Below, in pieces: positions 33,112 to 41,114 of a DNA stretch of 46,191 nt. The notes beneath the pieces are model-generated. The model worked only from the letters and a program-made list of their open reading frames with translations, was not told where the DNA came from and ran no database searches. Made by a program: the position numbers and the translations under genes. Every line of letters starts with the position of its first letter. Within the stretch, counting starts at the first letter, position 1. This stretch comes from JAICIG01 sp035532215 (lineage in GTDB: Bacteria > Planctomycetota > Planctomycetia > Pirellulales > JAICIG01), in NCBI GenBank assembly GCA_035532215.1, contig DATKRK010000410.1, forward strand, positions 1 through 46,191, read 5' to 3'.

Positions 33112-33921
33112 TCACTCCGATGGGGTGTGAAGCAAGGCTGGAAAAGTTTTGATCGCCACGACGCGCAGCCGCCGATAATCGGCGGTCCATTGACCTTCGC
33201 GGAACAGCCGTGGTCGCGCCCGTTCGACGGCATCGGTGATCGCTCGCGGGCGATCGGCTTCCACCAGCATCGTAAAGCAAGGCGCGCCGAACATTTCGAG
33301 CCAGTTGGCCAAGCCCTGCTCGCCCTCGTTCAGACGGGTCGGCCGGTCGAAGAGCGTCGCGTAACGGACTTCCAAGCCGAATGCTTCGAGCAGTGCGGCA
33401 TACTGGCCGATGCTGGGAAAGTACCACGGATTAACGTCGCCCGCGTCGCGACTGAGCGCGGAGGAGACAGCCTGGCCAGCCGCCTCAATGATGGCCGCCA
33501 CGTTCCCCTGGCCGCCGAACTCGGCTACGAAACGGCCGCCGGGCTTGAGCGCGGCAGTGATCCGCTCGACGGCTTTTTCGGGCGGTTTGACCCAGTGCAA
33601 TACCGCGTTGGAAAACACGGCATCGAACGGCTCGGCGACTTCGAACTGCGTGGCGTCGGCCACGGCGAACGCCCGTTCGGGATGGTTGCGGCGGGCCTGG
33701 TCGATCATCTCCGGCGAAGCGTCAAGACCCAGCGATTCGGCCCCGCGCTCAGCGATTTGCGCCGTCAAATGCCCGGCGCCGCAGCCCAGGTCCAAAATGC
33801 GTTCGCCTGCTCGCGGAGCCAACAACTCCAACAAATCGGCGCCGTACTGATAGACGAACGAGTGCCGTTTGTCGTAAAGTCCGGCGTCCCAGATTTGCTG
33901 CGAATTGGGCGGAGCGTTCAT
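33112..33921 (-). CDS. SAM-dependent class I methyltransferase
   Basis: The 269-residue product has the Rossmann methyltransferase motifs: ILDLGCGAGH (42-51) for SAM binding, LGLDASPEMIDQARRN with the acidic ribose-binding Asp, AVADATQF, and FDAVFSNAVLHWV with LKPGGRFVAEFGG. The layout is closest to trans-aconitate/malonyl-ACP methyltransferase types (Methyltransf_11/25). Substrate unknown. Its ATG overlaps the stop of the upstream WD40-PPC gene by 4 bases (33918-33921, ATGA), which implies translational coupling. That pairing with an exported cytochrome-like protein is odd, since a methyltransferase acts in the cytoplasm. An upstream Arg-rich extension in frame is shadow sequence. Confidence 0.92.
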   Translation of the reverse strand: MNAPPNSQQIWDAGLYDKRHSFVYQYGADLLELLAPRAGERILDLGCGAGHLTAQIAERGAESLGLDASPEMIDQARRNHPERAFAVADATQFEVAEPFDAVFSNAVLHWVKPPEKAVERITAALKPGGRFVAEFGGQGNVAAIIEAAGQAVSSALSRDAGDVNPWYFPSIGQYAALLEAFGLEVRYATLFDRPTRLNEGEQGLANWLEMFGAPCFTMLVEADRPRAITDAVERARPRLFREGQWTADYRRLRVVAIKTFPALLHTPSE

Positions 33922-36900
33922 TTCGCCGCCGCGTTTCCGTTGGACTTCTTCTCGGCTTCGGCCGCCTGAGCCAGCGTGTCGGGCCGGCGAACGTGCAGCA
34001 CGACGGGGGCCGAGGCCTGAGCGCCGGCGTTGGACGCTACGGCCTCGAAGGGACGATCGAGATGGTCGACCCACTTCGAACAGGTCAAAAAGATCTGCCG
34101 CTCGCTTTGACCTTCGGGAATCAGCACGCCGTTGAGCCCGATGTTGTCGACAATCACGCCGTGCGGCAAATTGTCGACCTCGATTTGAATGCGATCGTTG
34201 AAGCCGTTGCGCTCGACCTTGAGCGTGGCCGCGACCGTCGTGCCCGGAGCAATCGTCACTTCGGCCGGCTCCAACCGCACCAGTAGGTTCGGCTTCGGCT
34301 CCAACTTCACCTGACCGAAGCCGCCGACTTCTTTCTTGAGCGTTTGGCCGTTGATCTCGGCCTGGGCCGTGACTTTAACCGCGTTCCACGCTTCGGGCGG
34401 CGGCGCCACGGCGCCGGCCGCGGCGTCGAGCACCGCACGGGCTTCGAAATGCCCGGCCTGGATCACCAGCGGCGTCGATGCCGAGAAACCGGGCGGCAAG
34501 CCGGCGATGTCGATCGTGATATCGCCGTCGAAGCCGTCGCTGCGGTCGGCCCGGAACGTCAGCCGGCGGCCGCTGCCGGCATGAACGCTGCCGGCCGGTC
34601 CGGTTAGAGTCGCCGTGAAGTCGGGTTTAGGCTCGCGGACGCTAAGACGATAAACGAACCGATCACCGCCAAAGTTCCGTACGTCGCTGACGCGCACCAG
34701 GAAAGCGCCGTCGGCCGGCGCGGTGAACGTAAGCCGCGAATCGCGGCCCAGCTTGCGGTCGCCGTCGTCGTCGTTGGCGTAGTGCAGCGCAAAGACCGGC
34801 AAGCCGTTGGGGACGAGCTTGTCGCCTACCGGGTGCGGCTCGACTGTGTAAACCGTGTCGCCCAAGGCATGGCTGGTGGGGCTGGTGTCGAAGTAACATC
34901 GCCGCGGGCCGCCCAGGCTATAGAACTGCATGTCGGAGTCGGGGCCTTGCGGCATGCGGAACGTCTTGACGACTTCGCCTTGCACGTACATGTATTCGTT
35001 GAGGCCCATTTCCTCCCAACTCTTCGGCCGAAAGCCCGTGCCGTTCGAGTCGATGCCGCGGAACTCGATGTAGCTGTCGCGCACGGCCTGCAACAGCAGC
35101 CGCTCGACCGGCCGGCCCTGGCTGTCGAGCACTTCGAGCTTCGTGTCGACGGGCGAGCCGCGCCGGCCGGCGAGCGTTTCGATGATCCACGTTTGGCCGG
35201 CCTTCGATTCGAAGCGGAACAAATCGACGTCGGCCGCGGCGGCGTCCTTGGCCCACAACCGGCCGTTCACGTTGCCGGGAGCGACGATCGTCGTGGCGTG
35301 CTCGGACGAGTCATTCGGTTCGGCTTCCAGCAACTCGGCCCCGGCGGAGGCCATGATCGTAAGCGGACTCGCGAGGCGGAAGCGATCGAGATCGATCGGC
35401 ACGGCTTGGTCGCCTGGCGGTGCTGCCGGCATTTTCACGCGCGCGTCGGTCGGCAGGTTGTAGCCGGCCAGTTGCACTTCGTTTTCTTGATTCGCCGGCA
35501 CGCCGATCGGGTAGCAGCCGGTCACATAAGGCAATTCGCCGACCGAGAGCCGGTAAAAATGCTTTTCCGAGCCTGAGCGGGCCAGATCGTGGATGCGCAC
35601 CGTATAGCGCCCGTCGGCGGGGATAGTATACGCGACGAGCGGGTCGTCCTGCCCGTCGAAATCGTTGTTCGCCGCCACCACCTGCCCGGCCGGATCGAGC
35701 AGGCTCAGCATGGCGTTCAGCGCCGAGCCGAACTTTTTGGCCGACAACTCGCAAACGATCGTCTGCCCGGCCTTGGCCGCGAAGCTGACATGATCGACAT
35801 CGCCCCGCGCGGCGAGCACTCCCCAAATTCCCGCGGGCAGGGCGATCGGCTTCGTCTCCGTTGCTTGATTGTTGGGCTCGGCCTCGGAAAGTTGCGGCAA
35901 GTCGTCGATTTCGATCGCCAGCGGCCCGCTCGCGCCACCGGGTGTGACGACCGATAGTTGATAGGCGCCACGCGTGAGTTCCGCCGCCGGCGTGATCTCA
36001 ACCAGCAATTCATCGGCCCGTTCCTGCTGGTCAGGAAGCACGCGGCCCTTGAGCTGCGGGTTGTTGAATTGCACTTCGCTGGCCGCCAGCAGGTGCTTGC
36101 CGCGGAGCTTGAGTTGCGTGGTCTTTCCGCGTTCGACGCCGCGCGGCCAAAGCGAGGCGAGATCGGGTTTGGGCGGTGGAAGCACCGCGCCGCTCTCGGC
36201 ATTATATAAGGTGAACGAACCGTCGAGCCGGCCGACCAGCAGCGTTTTATTGTCTGGAGCAATCGCCAACGCCGAGGGCCAGTCGGGCTGCGTTTCGAGC
36301 GACTTGCGCTCGACGACCTGCTCGGCGTTCCAGATGCGCACGGTGCGGTCTTCAGCCGACGAGACCAGCGATTTGCCGTCGCGCGAATAGGCCAGCCGGA
36401 CGATGGCGCCCTCGTGGGCGAAACGCGTCAGGACGAGCGGATTCGTGCCTTCCTGGGCCGAGTCGCTGATTTGCCAGATGCGGATACGGTTGTCGACGCC
36501 GCCGGCCGCGACCCGCTTGCCGTCGGGGCTGAATGCCACGGCGTATTGCTCCTTGAGCGGCTGGCCGAACGTATCGAGCCGGGCGCCGCTGGCCGCGTCC
36601 CAGAGCTTGACGGTACGATCGGCGCTGGCGCTGGCAAGCAGCTTGCCATTGGGGCTGAAGGCTAGGCCATAAATCGCTCCGTTATGACCGACGAACGTTC
36701 GCAATTCTTGGCCATTCGCGGCATCCCAGAGCTTGATCTGCTGGTCGTAGCCGCCGGTAGCGATCCATTTGCCGTCGGGACTGATGGCGCAGGCATAGAG
36801 GCTGTCGGAGTGGCCGACGATCGTGCGCAGCAAGGCGCCATCGGCCGGGTTCCAAATCTTCAACTCGCCGAACAAGCCCGGCTCGCCGGCGGCGCTTAAC

Positions 36901-37646
36901 AGACGCGAACCATCAGCCGAAAATACGACTTCGGCGACGTTGCCTCGGTGGCCGCCCAGCGTGCGCACGGTCTGCCGGCTGTCGAGCGCAATGAGCCGCA
37001 CTTCGCCGTAACCGGCCAGCGCCGCAAGTTTGCCGTCGGGCGAGATCGCCGCGGCGTTGATCACTCGCCGGGCCGGCGCCAAGAGCGGCACTTTGGGCGC
37101 GACCAGCAGCGTCAGATCGGGCTTCTCGCCGCTGGGGCCTTTGGCGCCCGCGTCGAGCCAGGCCTTCAGCAGTGCAATCTCCGGCGCCGTCGGCCCTTCG
37201 TTGCCTTCGGGCGGCATGGCCGGCTCGGCCTTTCCGGTGAGCACCAACAGCAGCCGGCTGGCGTCGCTCTTGCCTGGCGAGAGCACGGCGCCCTCATCGC
37301 CGCCGCGCAATAGGGCGTCGTAATTTTCCAGCACCAGCCCGCCTTCTTTGTCTTGGGCGTTATGGCAGCCCTGGCAGTATTGCTTGAAGATTGGCGCGAT
37401 TTGCCGGTTATAGTCTGGCGCCGGGCCGTTGGCGGCTTCTTCCGCAAACGCGGAGGAAGCGGCGATTAGCAGCAGCGCTGCGGCGCCGAGCACCCAACTC
37501 CCTCTCCCACTGGGAGAGGGCCGGGGTGAGGGCGAACCGCCGCCGGACTTCACAGAACCCAAAACAGAATGGTTCACTGCCACGCAGCGCCCCCTCACCC
37601 TAACCCTCTCCCAAAGGGAGAGGGGATTCTTGCAAACGCGTTTCAT
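33918..37646 (-). CDS. Exported cytochrome-c-motif, WD40-repeat and PPC-domain protein
   Basis: The 1242-residue product is the second large protein of a planctomycete DUF1549/1553 cluster. After a signal peptide (WVLGAAALLLIAASSAFAEE, 51-70) comes a haem c-like domain with CQGCH (Cys91, Cys94, His95). WD40 repeats run at about 175-520, for example GHSDSLYACAISPDGKWIATGG and LASASADRTVKLWDA. The second half has pre-peptidase C-terminal-type domains (AEPNNQATETKPIALPAGIWG, VDHVSFAAKAGQTI, AEPNDSSEHATTI) and beta-rich tail domains. Between the start ATG (37646) and signal peptide lie some 45 residues encoded by two copies of a palindromic repeat; a GTG at 37493 would avoid them (1191 residues). 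It starts 8 bases after the upstream gene and overlaps the methyltransferase by 4 bases. Confidence 0.9.
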   Translation of the reverse strand: MKRVCKNPLSLWERVRVRGRCVAVNHSVLGSVKSGGGSPSPRPSPSGRGSWVLGAAALLLIAASSAFAEEAANGPAPDYNRQIAPIFKQYCQGCHNAQDKEGGLVLENYDALLRGGDEGAVLSPGKSDASRLLLVLTGKAEPAMPPEGNEGPTAPEIALLKAWLDAGAKGPSGEKPDLTLLVAPKVPLLAPARRVINAAAISPDGKLAALAGYGEVRLIALDSRQTVRTLGGHRGNVAEVVFSADGSRLLSAAGEPGLFGELKIWNPADGALLRTIVGHSDSLYACAISPDGKWIATGGYDQQIKLWDAANGQELRTFVGHNGAIYGLAFSPNGKLLASASADRTVKLWDAASGARLDTFGQPLKEQYAVAFSPDGKRVAAGGVDNRIRIWQISDSAQEGTNPLVLTRFAHEGAIVRLAYSRDGKSLVSSAEDRTVRIWNAEQVVERKSLETQPDWPSALAIAPDNKTLLVGRLDGSFTLYNAESGAVLPPPKPDLASLWPRGVERGKTTQLKLRGKHLLAASEVQFNNPQLKGRVLPDQQERADELLVEITPAAELTRGAYQLSVVTPGGASGPLAIEIDDLPQLSEAEPNNQATETKPIALPAGIWGVLAARGDVDHVSFAAKAGQTIVCELSAKKFGSALNAMLSLLDPAGQVVAANNDFDGQDDPLVAYTIPADGRYTVRIHDLARSGSEKHFYRLSVGELPYVTGCYPIGVPANQENEVQLAGYNLPTDARVKMPAAPPGDQAVPIDLDRFRLASPLTIMASAGAELLEAEPNDSSEHATTIVAPGNVNGRLWAKDAAAADVDLFRFESKAGQTWIIETLAGRRGSPVDTKLEVLDSQGRPVERLLLQAVRDSYIEFRGIDSNGTGFRPKSWEEMGLNEYMYVQGEVVKTFRMPQGPDSDMQFYSLGGPRRCYFDTSPTSHALGDTVYTVEPHPVGDKLVPNGLPVFALHYANDDDGDRKLGRDSRLTFTAPADGAFLVRVSDVRNFGGDRFVYRLSVREPKPDFTATLTGPAGSVHAGSGRRLTFRADRSDGFDGDITIDIAGLPPGFSASTPLVIQAGHFEARAVLDAAAGAVAPPPEAWNAVKVTAQAEINGQTLKKEVGGFGQVKLEPKPNLLVRLEPAEVTIAPGTTVAATLKVERNGFNDRIQIEVDNLPHGVIVDNIGLNGVLIPEGQSERQIFLTCSKWVDHLDRPFEAVASNAGAQASAPVVLHVRRPDTLAQAAEAEKKSNGNAAAK
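37500..37625. repeat. Two inverted copies of the CCCTCTCCC...GGGAGAGGG element
   Basis: Copy A (37500-37532) has the stem 37500-37508 with 37512-37520 followed by CCGGGGTGAGGG. Copy B (37591-37625) is reversed: CCCTCACCCTAACCCTCTCC followed by CAAAGGGAGAGGG. The pair forms a repeat pair with about 58 bases between, inside the 5' end of the WD40-PPC frame. The single copy at 15654-15686 matches. Confidence 0.9.
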
Positions 37647-37654
37647 CACGGCTC

Positions 37655-40117
37655 TCAATGATTGAACAAGAATTCGCGGCTGCTCAGCACGCTCCAGAAC
37701 AGGTCCTCGACAAGCTGCCGCTTGTCTTGACCCGGCTCGGCGAGCGCCGCCATGAGCTTTTGTTTTTCTTCGTCCGTCGGAAACCGCGATAGCGCGGCAA
37801 GGTAAACGTTCTCGATCAGCTTGTCGTCAGGCGTGCCGGCGGCCAACAGCTTTTCGATCCAGTTGCCCTTGGCTTGCAGCTTGTCGTTGAGCGAATCGCC
37901 GTTGGAAATGTGCAGCACCTGCACCATCGTCGGATCGGCCGTCCGCTCGCACTCGCAAGTGACCACCCGCTCCGGCCGGCCGAACGTTTTCAGAAAATAG
38001 GAATTCACGTTGGCGTCGGGCAATTGCATCGCTCGCCAACCGGCCGGGTATTCGCCGAACTGCGTCGGCGAACCGCTGACTTGCGACATCGCGTCGAGCA
38101 GCACTTCGGCCATCATGCGCCGCGGATAGTAACGCGAATAGAACCGCGCGTCGGCAGCGTTTTCCGGCAGCGGCTGGCTGGAGCGCTGGTAGGTCTTCGA
38201 CTGCAAAATCGCCCGCATCAGCGCCTTCAAGTCGAAATGATTTTCGGTCAGATATTTGGCCGCCGCAGCGAGCAATTCCTCGTTGCTGGCCGGGTTGGTG
38301 AGCCGCATGTCATCGACCGCTTCGACCAGGCCGGCGTTCATGAAGTTGGCCCAGACGCGATTGGTGATCGAGCGGGCGAAATAGGGATTCTCGGGCGAGG
38401 TCAGCCATGCGGCCAGCGCCAGGCGGCGGTCTTCGCTCGAATCGAGCGGCAGCGGCTGGCCGTCGAGCGGCGTCGGCGGCTGCGGCTTGCCGGTGAGCGG
38501 CTGCACCAGATCGCCTTCGCTGGAGGCGAACACGATCGTGTTGCCGTCGCCCGGCGCCGACTTGAGCCGCACGCGGGCGAACAAGTTGGCCATCGCGTAG
38601 TATTGGTTGTTGGTCCACTTCTCCAACGGATGGTTGTGGCAGCGGGCGCAGTTGATCGACATGCCCAGGAAGGCGAGCGTCGCCGTCTCGGTCATTTCGA
38701 GCGGATCGGGGTGCAGCACGAAATAGTTGGCCGCGGCGTTTTCGAGCGTACTCCCTTGGGCCGTGACGACTTGCCGGGCGAATTCATCCCAGGGCGCGTT
38801 GGCTTCGACCTGGTTGCGAATCCACGAGTAATAGGCCCACATCGCTGGCGGACGCAGCTTCTCGCTGCTGACCAACAGCAGGTCGCTCCAGCGATACGCC
38901 CAATAGTCAACGAACTCGGGCCGGTTCAACAGCGACTCGATCAGCCGGTCGCGTTTGTCGGCCGAAGTATCGGCCAAGAAGGCCCGCGTTTCTTCGACGG
39001 TCGGCAGCACGCCGATCGTGTCGATGAAGGCCCGCCGCAAGAATTCGCCGTCGCTGGAGGGCGGCGAAGGGGGAATGTTCAGGCTGGCCAGCTTGGCCAA
39101 CGCCAGCTCGTCGATGAAGTTGCGCCGCTCGGCATTGGCAAACACGTCGGGCGGCACGGGCTTGGGATAGGGCGCGCTGACCGTGGCGATCACCACGCGG
39201 CTCAAGTACCAGGCGGTGATCGCCCCCTCGCCGTAGCCCATCACGCGCACTTGGCCCTCTTCGCCGATCTGGGCCACCGATTCGTTGGTCGACGTGTACT
39301 TCGCCCATCGCGTCACGTCCTCGACGTGCCCGTCGCTGAAATGGGCCAGCACGAGCAGTTGCTGCGTCATCTCGGGCTTGAGCACGGCGGCCGGCGGCAG
39401 GATTTCGAGCCGCGCGATCCGCGGGTCGTCGGCCTGGGGGCCGGGCGTGCCGGCGGCGATCCAGTCGGCCAACACCCGGTATTCCCGCGAATTCACGCGG
39501 AATCGCAGCCCGCCCTTGTGCGGCACGCCGCCGCTGGGCTTCGTGAGAATCAGGCTGCGCCCCGGATCGCTGGGCACGATCCGCCTTCCGCGAGCCTGCC
39601 GGGTGATCGTCTGAAAATCGCCTTCGGGATCGTAGCCGCGGAGCGAAATCTTGAAGCCATTCTTGCCGGCCTGCGCTCCGTGGCAAGCGCCGGAACTACA
39701 CCCGGCCTTGGCCAGCACGCTCTCGACGTGGTTGCGGAAGCTCCAGCGGAACGGCTGGTCCATCTGGTTGACCTGCACCTTGGCCGTCGCCGTGCGGTCG
39801 CCGATTTTCGCCGTGATCATCGCTTCGCCATTGCCGACCGGCCGCGCCTGGCCGTCTTCGATCTTGACCACTTTCGGGTCGCTCGATTCGAGCGCGACGC
39901 CTTCGCTCAACTGGCCGACGAACTGCCCGTCGCGCGATTGCCCGACCACCAGCGTTTGCCGCGCCTCGGCGCCCGAAAGCTTGATTTCGGCCGGCAGCAG
40001 GACGAGCGTTTCGTCGGCGACCAGGGCGGCAGGCCCCGCGCACAAAACGATCACTGAAAGGAGCGGTTGAAAAAAACAAGTTCGGCCGCCATCGCGCCGA
40101 AGAATTCGTAATCGCAT
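37655..40117 (-). CDS. DUF1549/DUF1553 protein with Ig-like and haem-c motifs
   Basis: The 820-residue exported protein has a signal-like hydrophobic segment (about 18-36), a bacterial Ig-like domain (about 40-118) and the conserved AGCSSGACHGAQAGKNGFKISLRG (Cys140, Cys145-His146), a cytochrome-like CX4CH. A second Ig-like domain follows near 235-310. DUF1549 comes next, with FIDTIGVLPT and the classical haem motif CARCH near residue 487. DUF1553 fills the last third, with RSITNRVWANFMNAGLVEAVDDM and YPRRMMAEVLLDAMSQVSG. Such proteins are abundant in planctomycetes and commonly pair with DUF1501 proteins; their enzymatic role is not established. An ATG at 40117 or a GTG at 40126 can start it. 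DUF1501 lies further upstream, separated by a three-gene toxin-antitoxin-like insert. Confidence 0.93.
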   Translation of the reverse strand: MRLRILRRDGGRTCFFQPLLSVIVLCAGPAALVADETLVLLPAEIKLSGAEARQTLVVGQSRDGQFVGQLSEGVALESSDPKVVKIEDGQARPVGNGEAMITAKIGDRTATAKVQVNQMDQPFRWSFRNHVESVLAKAGCSSGACHGAQAGKNGFKISLRGYDPEGDFQTITRQARGRRIVPSDPGRSLILTKPSGGVPHKGGLRFRVNSREYRVLADWIAAGTPGPQADDPRIARLEILPPAAVLKPEMTQQLLVLAHFSDGHVEDVTRWAKYTSTNESVAQIGEEGQVRVMGYGEGAITAWYLSRVVIATVSAPYPKPVPPDVFANAERRNFIDELALAKLASLNIPPSPPSSDGEFLRRAFIDTIGVLPTVEETRAFLADTSADKRDRLIESLLNRPEFVDYWAYRWSDLLLVSSEKLRPPAMWAYYSWIRNQVEANAPWDEFARQVVTAQGSTLENAAANYFVLHPDPLEMTETATLAFLGMSINCARCHNHPLEKWTNNQYYAMANLFARVRLKSAPGDGNTIVFASSEGDLVQPLTGKPQPPTPLDGQPLPLDSSEDRRLALAAWLTSPENPYFARSITNRVWANFMNAGLVEAVDDMRLTNPASNEELLAAAAKYLTENHFDLKALMRAILQSKTYQRSSQPLPENAADARFYSRYYPRRMMAEVLLDAMSQVSGSPTQFGEYPAGWRAMQLPDANVNSYFLKTFGRPERVVTCECERTADPTMVQVLHISNGDSLNDKLQAKGNWIEKLLAAGTPDDKLIENVYLAALSRFPTDEEKQKLMAALAEPGQDKRQLVEDLFWSVLSSREFLFNH

Positions 40118-40133
40118 AAGCCTCACCGCCTAT

Positions 40134-40508
40134 TCATTTCTTGCGTCGCTTTTTAGTCCGCTTGTATCGAACTCGCCTTTCGTCGACGATCGCTAAGCCC
40201 CCTTCAAGCCGCGAGAATTCGTCGCTCGCTAGAAGTCGACTAACAGGTCCTTCAAGCGATTGCCAGCGTTGGTCCTCAAGGAGGAATACCACAACGCCGC
40301 CATGAGCGCCTGGCGGGTAATTGCGCACGTCGGCAAAATCCGCGTCGAAGGTCATCAACACCCGATCCTCGGAAGTGGCCGCCGCCAACACCTCCGGATC
40401 CGGGCTGCCGCTCAGCCCCTCCTCAATAACATCACTCACGTCAAAGCCGCGATCGCAAAGCATCGTCTTGAGCTTCGCGGGCAGGTTTTCGTCGAGCTTG
40501 AATTTCAG
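40134..40508 (-). CDS. DUF5615 PIN-like toxin, apparent CTG start
   Basis: The 124-residue product matches the DUF5615 family of PIN-like putative RNases. It begins LKFKLDENLPAKLKTMLCDRG with acidic Asp6, continues EGLSGSPDPEVLAAATSEDRV, and has LMTFDADFADVRNYPPGAHGG with Asp55, Asp57 and Asp60. The family start coincides with a CTG codon at 40508-40506, preceded by GAGG seven bases upstream. An in-frame stop lies four codons before it, and the first ATG (40463) would delete the first acidic residue and first strand. CTG overlaps the DUF433 stop by 4 bases (CTGA). It ends 16 bases before the DUF1549 gene start. A basic tail (KRTKKRRKK) ends the protein. Toxin activity is inferred from family and pairing. 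Confidence 0.88.
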   Translation of the reverse strand: MKFKLDENLPAKLKTMLCDRGFDVSDVIEEGLSGSPDPEVLAAATSEDRVLMTFDADFADVRNYPPGAHGGVVVFLLEDQRWQSLEGPVSRLLASDEFSRLEGGLAIVDERRVRYKRTKKRRKK

Positions 40509-40756
40509 GTCGTTACCTCAGTATGCAGCGGGTGCGATTCTTCTTCGTGAGCCAACCACGCCGCGTAAGCTTGTGCCGCCCGGACGTCGTCGCTCGTCAG
40601 GCTTCGATACTGAGTCAGGATTTCGTCAACTGACTCGCCGGCAGCCAAATAGTCCAGAATCACCGAAACCATGATTCTCGTTCCCTTGATGCACGGCTTG
40701 CCGTGGCAGACGTCGGGCGATACGGCGATCCCGGTTTTCCAATCGGCGTGCGTCAT
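40505..40756 (-). CDS. DUF433 antitoxin-like protein
   Basis: The 83-residue product is a small winged-helix-like protein typical of the DUF433 family, which sits next to DUF5615 genes as the presumed antitoxin. Conserved parts are VSPDVCHGKPCIKGTRIMVS, VILDYLAAGESVDEILTQY and LTSDDVRAAQAYAAWL. It starts at ATG 40756; an in-frame ATG at 40801 would add 15 basic residues. Its 5' half overlaps the HicB-like frame by 131 bases in another frame, and its stop overlaps the toxin start by 4 bases. It probably represses the cassette and neutralises the toxin; both are inferences from family context. Confidence 0.9.
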   Translation of the reverse strand: MTHADWKTGIAVSPDVCHGKPCIKGTRIMVSVILDYLAAGESVDEILTQYRSLTSDDVRAAQAYAAWLAHEEESHPLHTEVTT

Positions 40757-41039
40757 TTGTTTTTTCTTTCGTACTTTTGCGATCCCCTCGACTCGCGGCA
40801 TGCAATACGACCCGTTCCTCGATATCGGAGTCCGGATCCGTCACTGCCGGGTCTGGCTGCGGCAACGGCTTGCCGCGAAGCAGGTAGGTTTCCGCCATAT
40901 CTGCCAAGGCGCTAGCCAACAACGACCGTGTCGCATTGAGGTCAGGCCCGCAAGTGATGACGCCGGGAAAGTCCAACACCGCGGCGTGGACCTGCCCTTC
41001 GGCATCGACGAATTTGTACATTGCCTTGTAGACGATCAT
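40626..41039 (-). CDS. HicB-like antitoxin-family protein with aberrant C-terminus
   Basis: The first 80 or so residues, MYKFVDAEGQVHAAVLDFPG, VITCGPDLNATRSLLASALADMAETYLLRGKPL and PDPAVTDPDSDIEERVVLH, match a HicB-type fold with an RNase-H-like beta-alpha-beta core. The usual sequence should end soon after. Here the frame continues another 50 residues, reading through the start and first half of the DUF433 gene in a different frame (RRLENRDRRIARRL). This tail is Arg-rich and looks like shadow sequence. A frameshift or lost stop near 40790-40810 is the simplest explanation. No HicA gene is present. Start is the ATG at 41039. Confidence 0.75.
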   Translation of the reverse strand: MIVYKAMYKFVDAEGQVHAAVLDFPGVITCGPDLNATRSLLASALADMAETYLLRGKPLPQPDPAVTDPDSDIEERVVLHAASRGDRKSTKEKTNDARRLENRDRRIARRLPRQAVHQGNENHGFGDSGLFGCRRVS

Positions 41040-41045
41040 GTGTTT

Positions 41046-41111
41046 GGTAGGAGGCAGGAAGTAGACGGCATGCGGGGATAAAAGCAGGCTATTCCTTACC
41101 TACCACCTACC
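41046..41111. repeat. Imperfect inverted GGTAGG repeat before the HicB-like gene
   Basis: GGTAGGAGGCAGGAAGTAG at 41046-41064 faces CTATTCCTTACCTACCACCT at 41089-41108, a reverse-complementary match with small gaps. It fills the 75-base space between the DUF1501 stop and the HicB-like start. It may terminate or attenuate the DUF1501 transcript, or mark the insertion boundary of the cassette. Confidence 0.5.
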
Positions 41112-41114
41112 TTC

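Noticed and set aside
37874..40057. A 727-codon open frame on the plus strand, antisense to the DUF1549/1553 gene
   Set aside because: It mirrors a GC-rich coding sequence, is rich in Arg, His and Gly, and has no domain. The minus-strand gene carries all recognised motifs.
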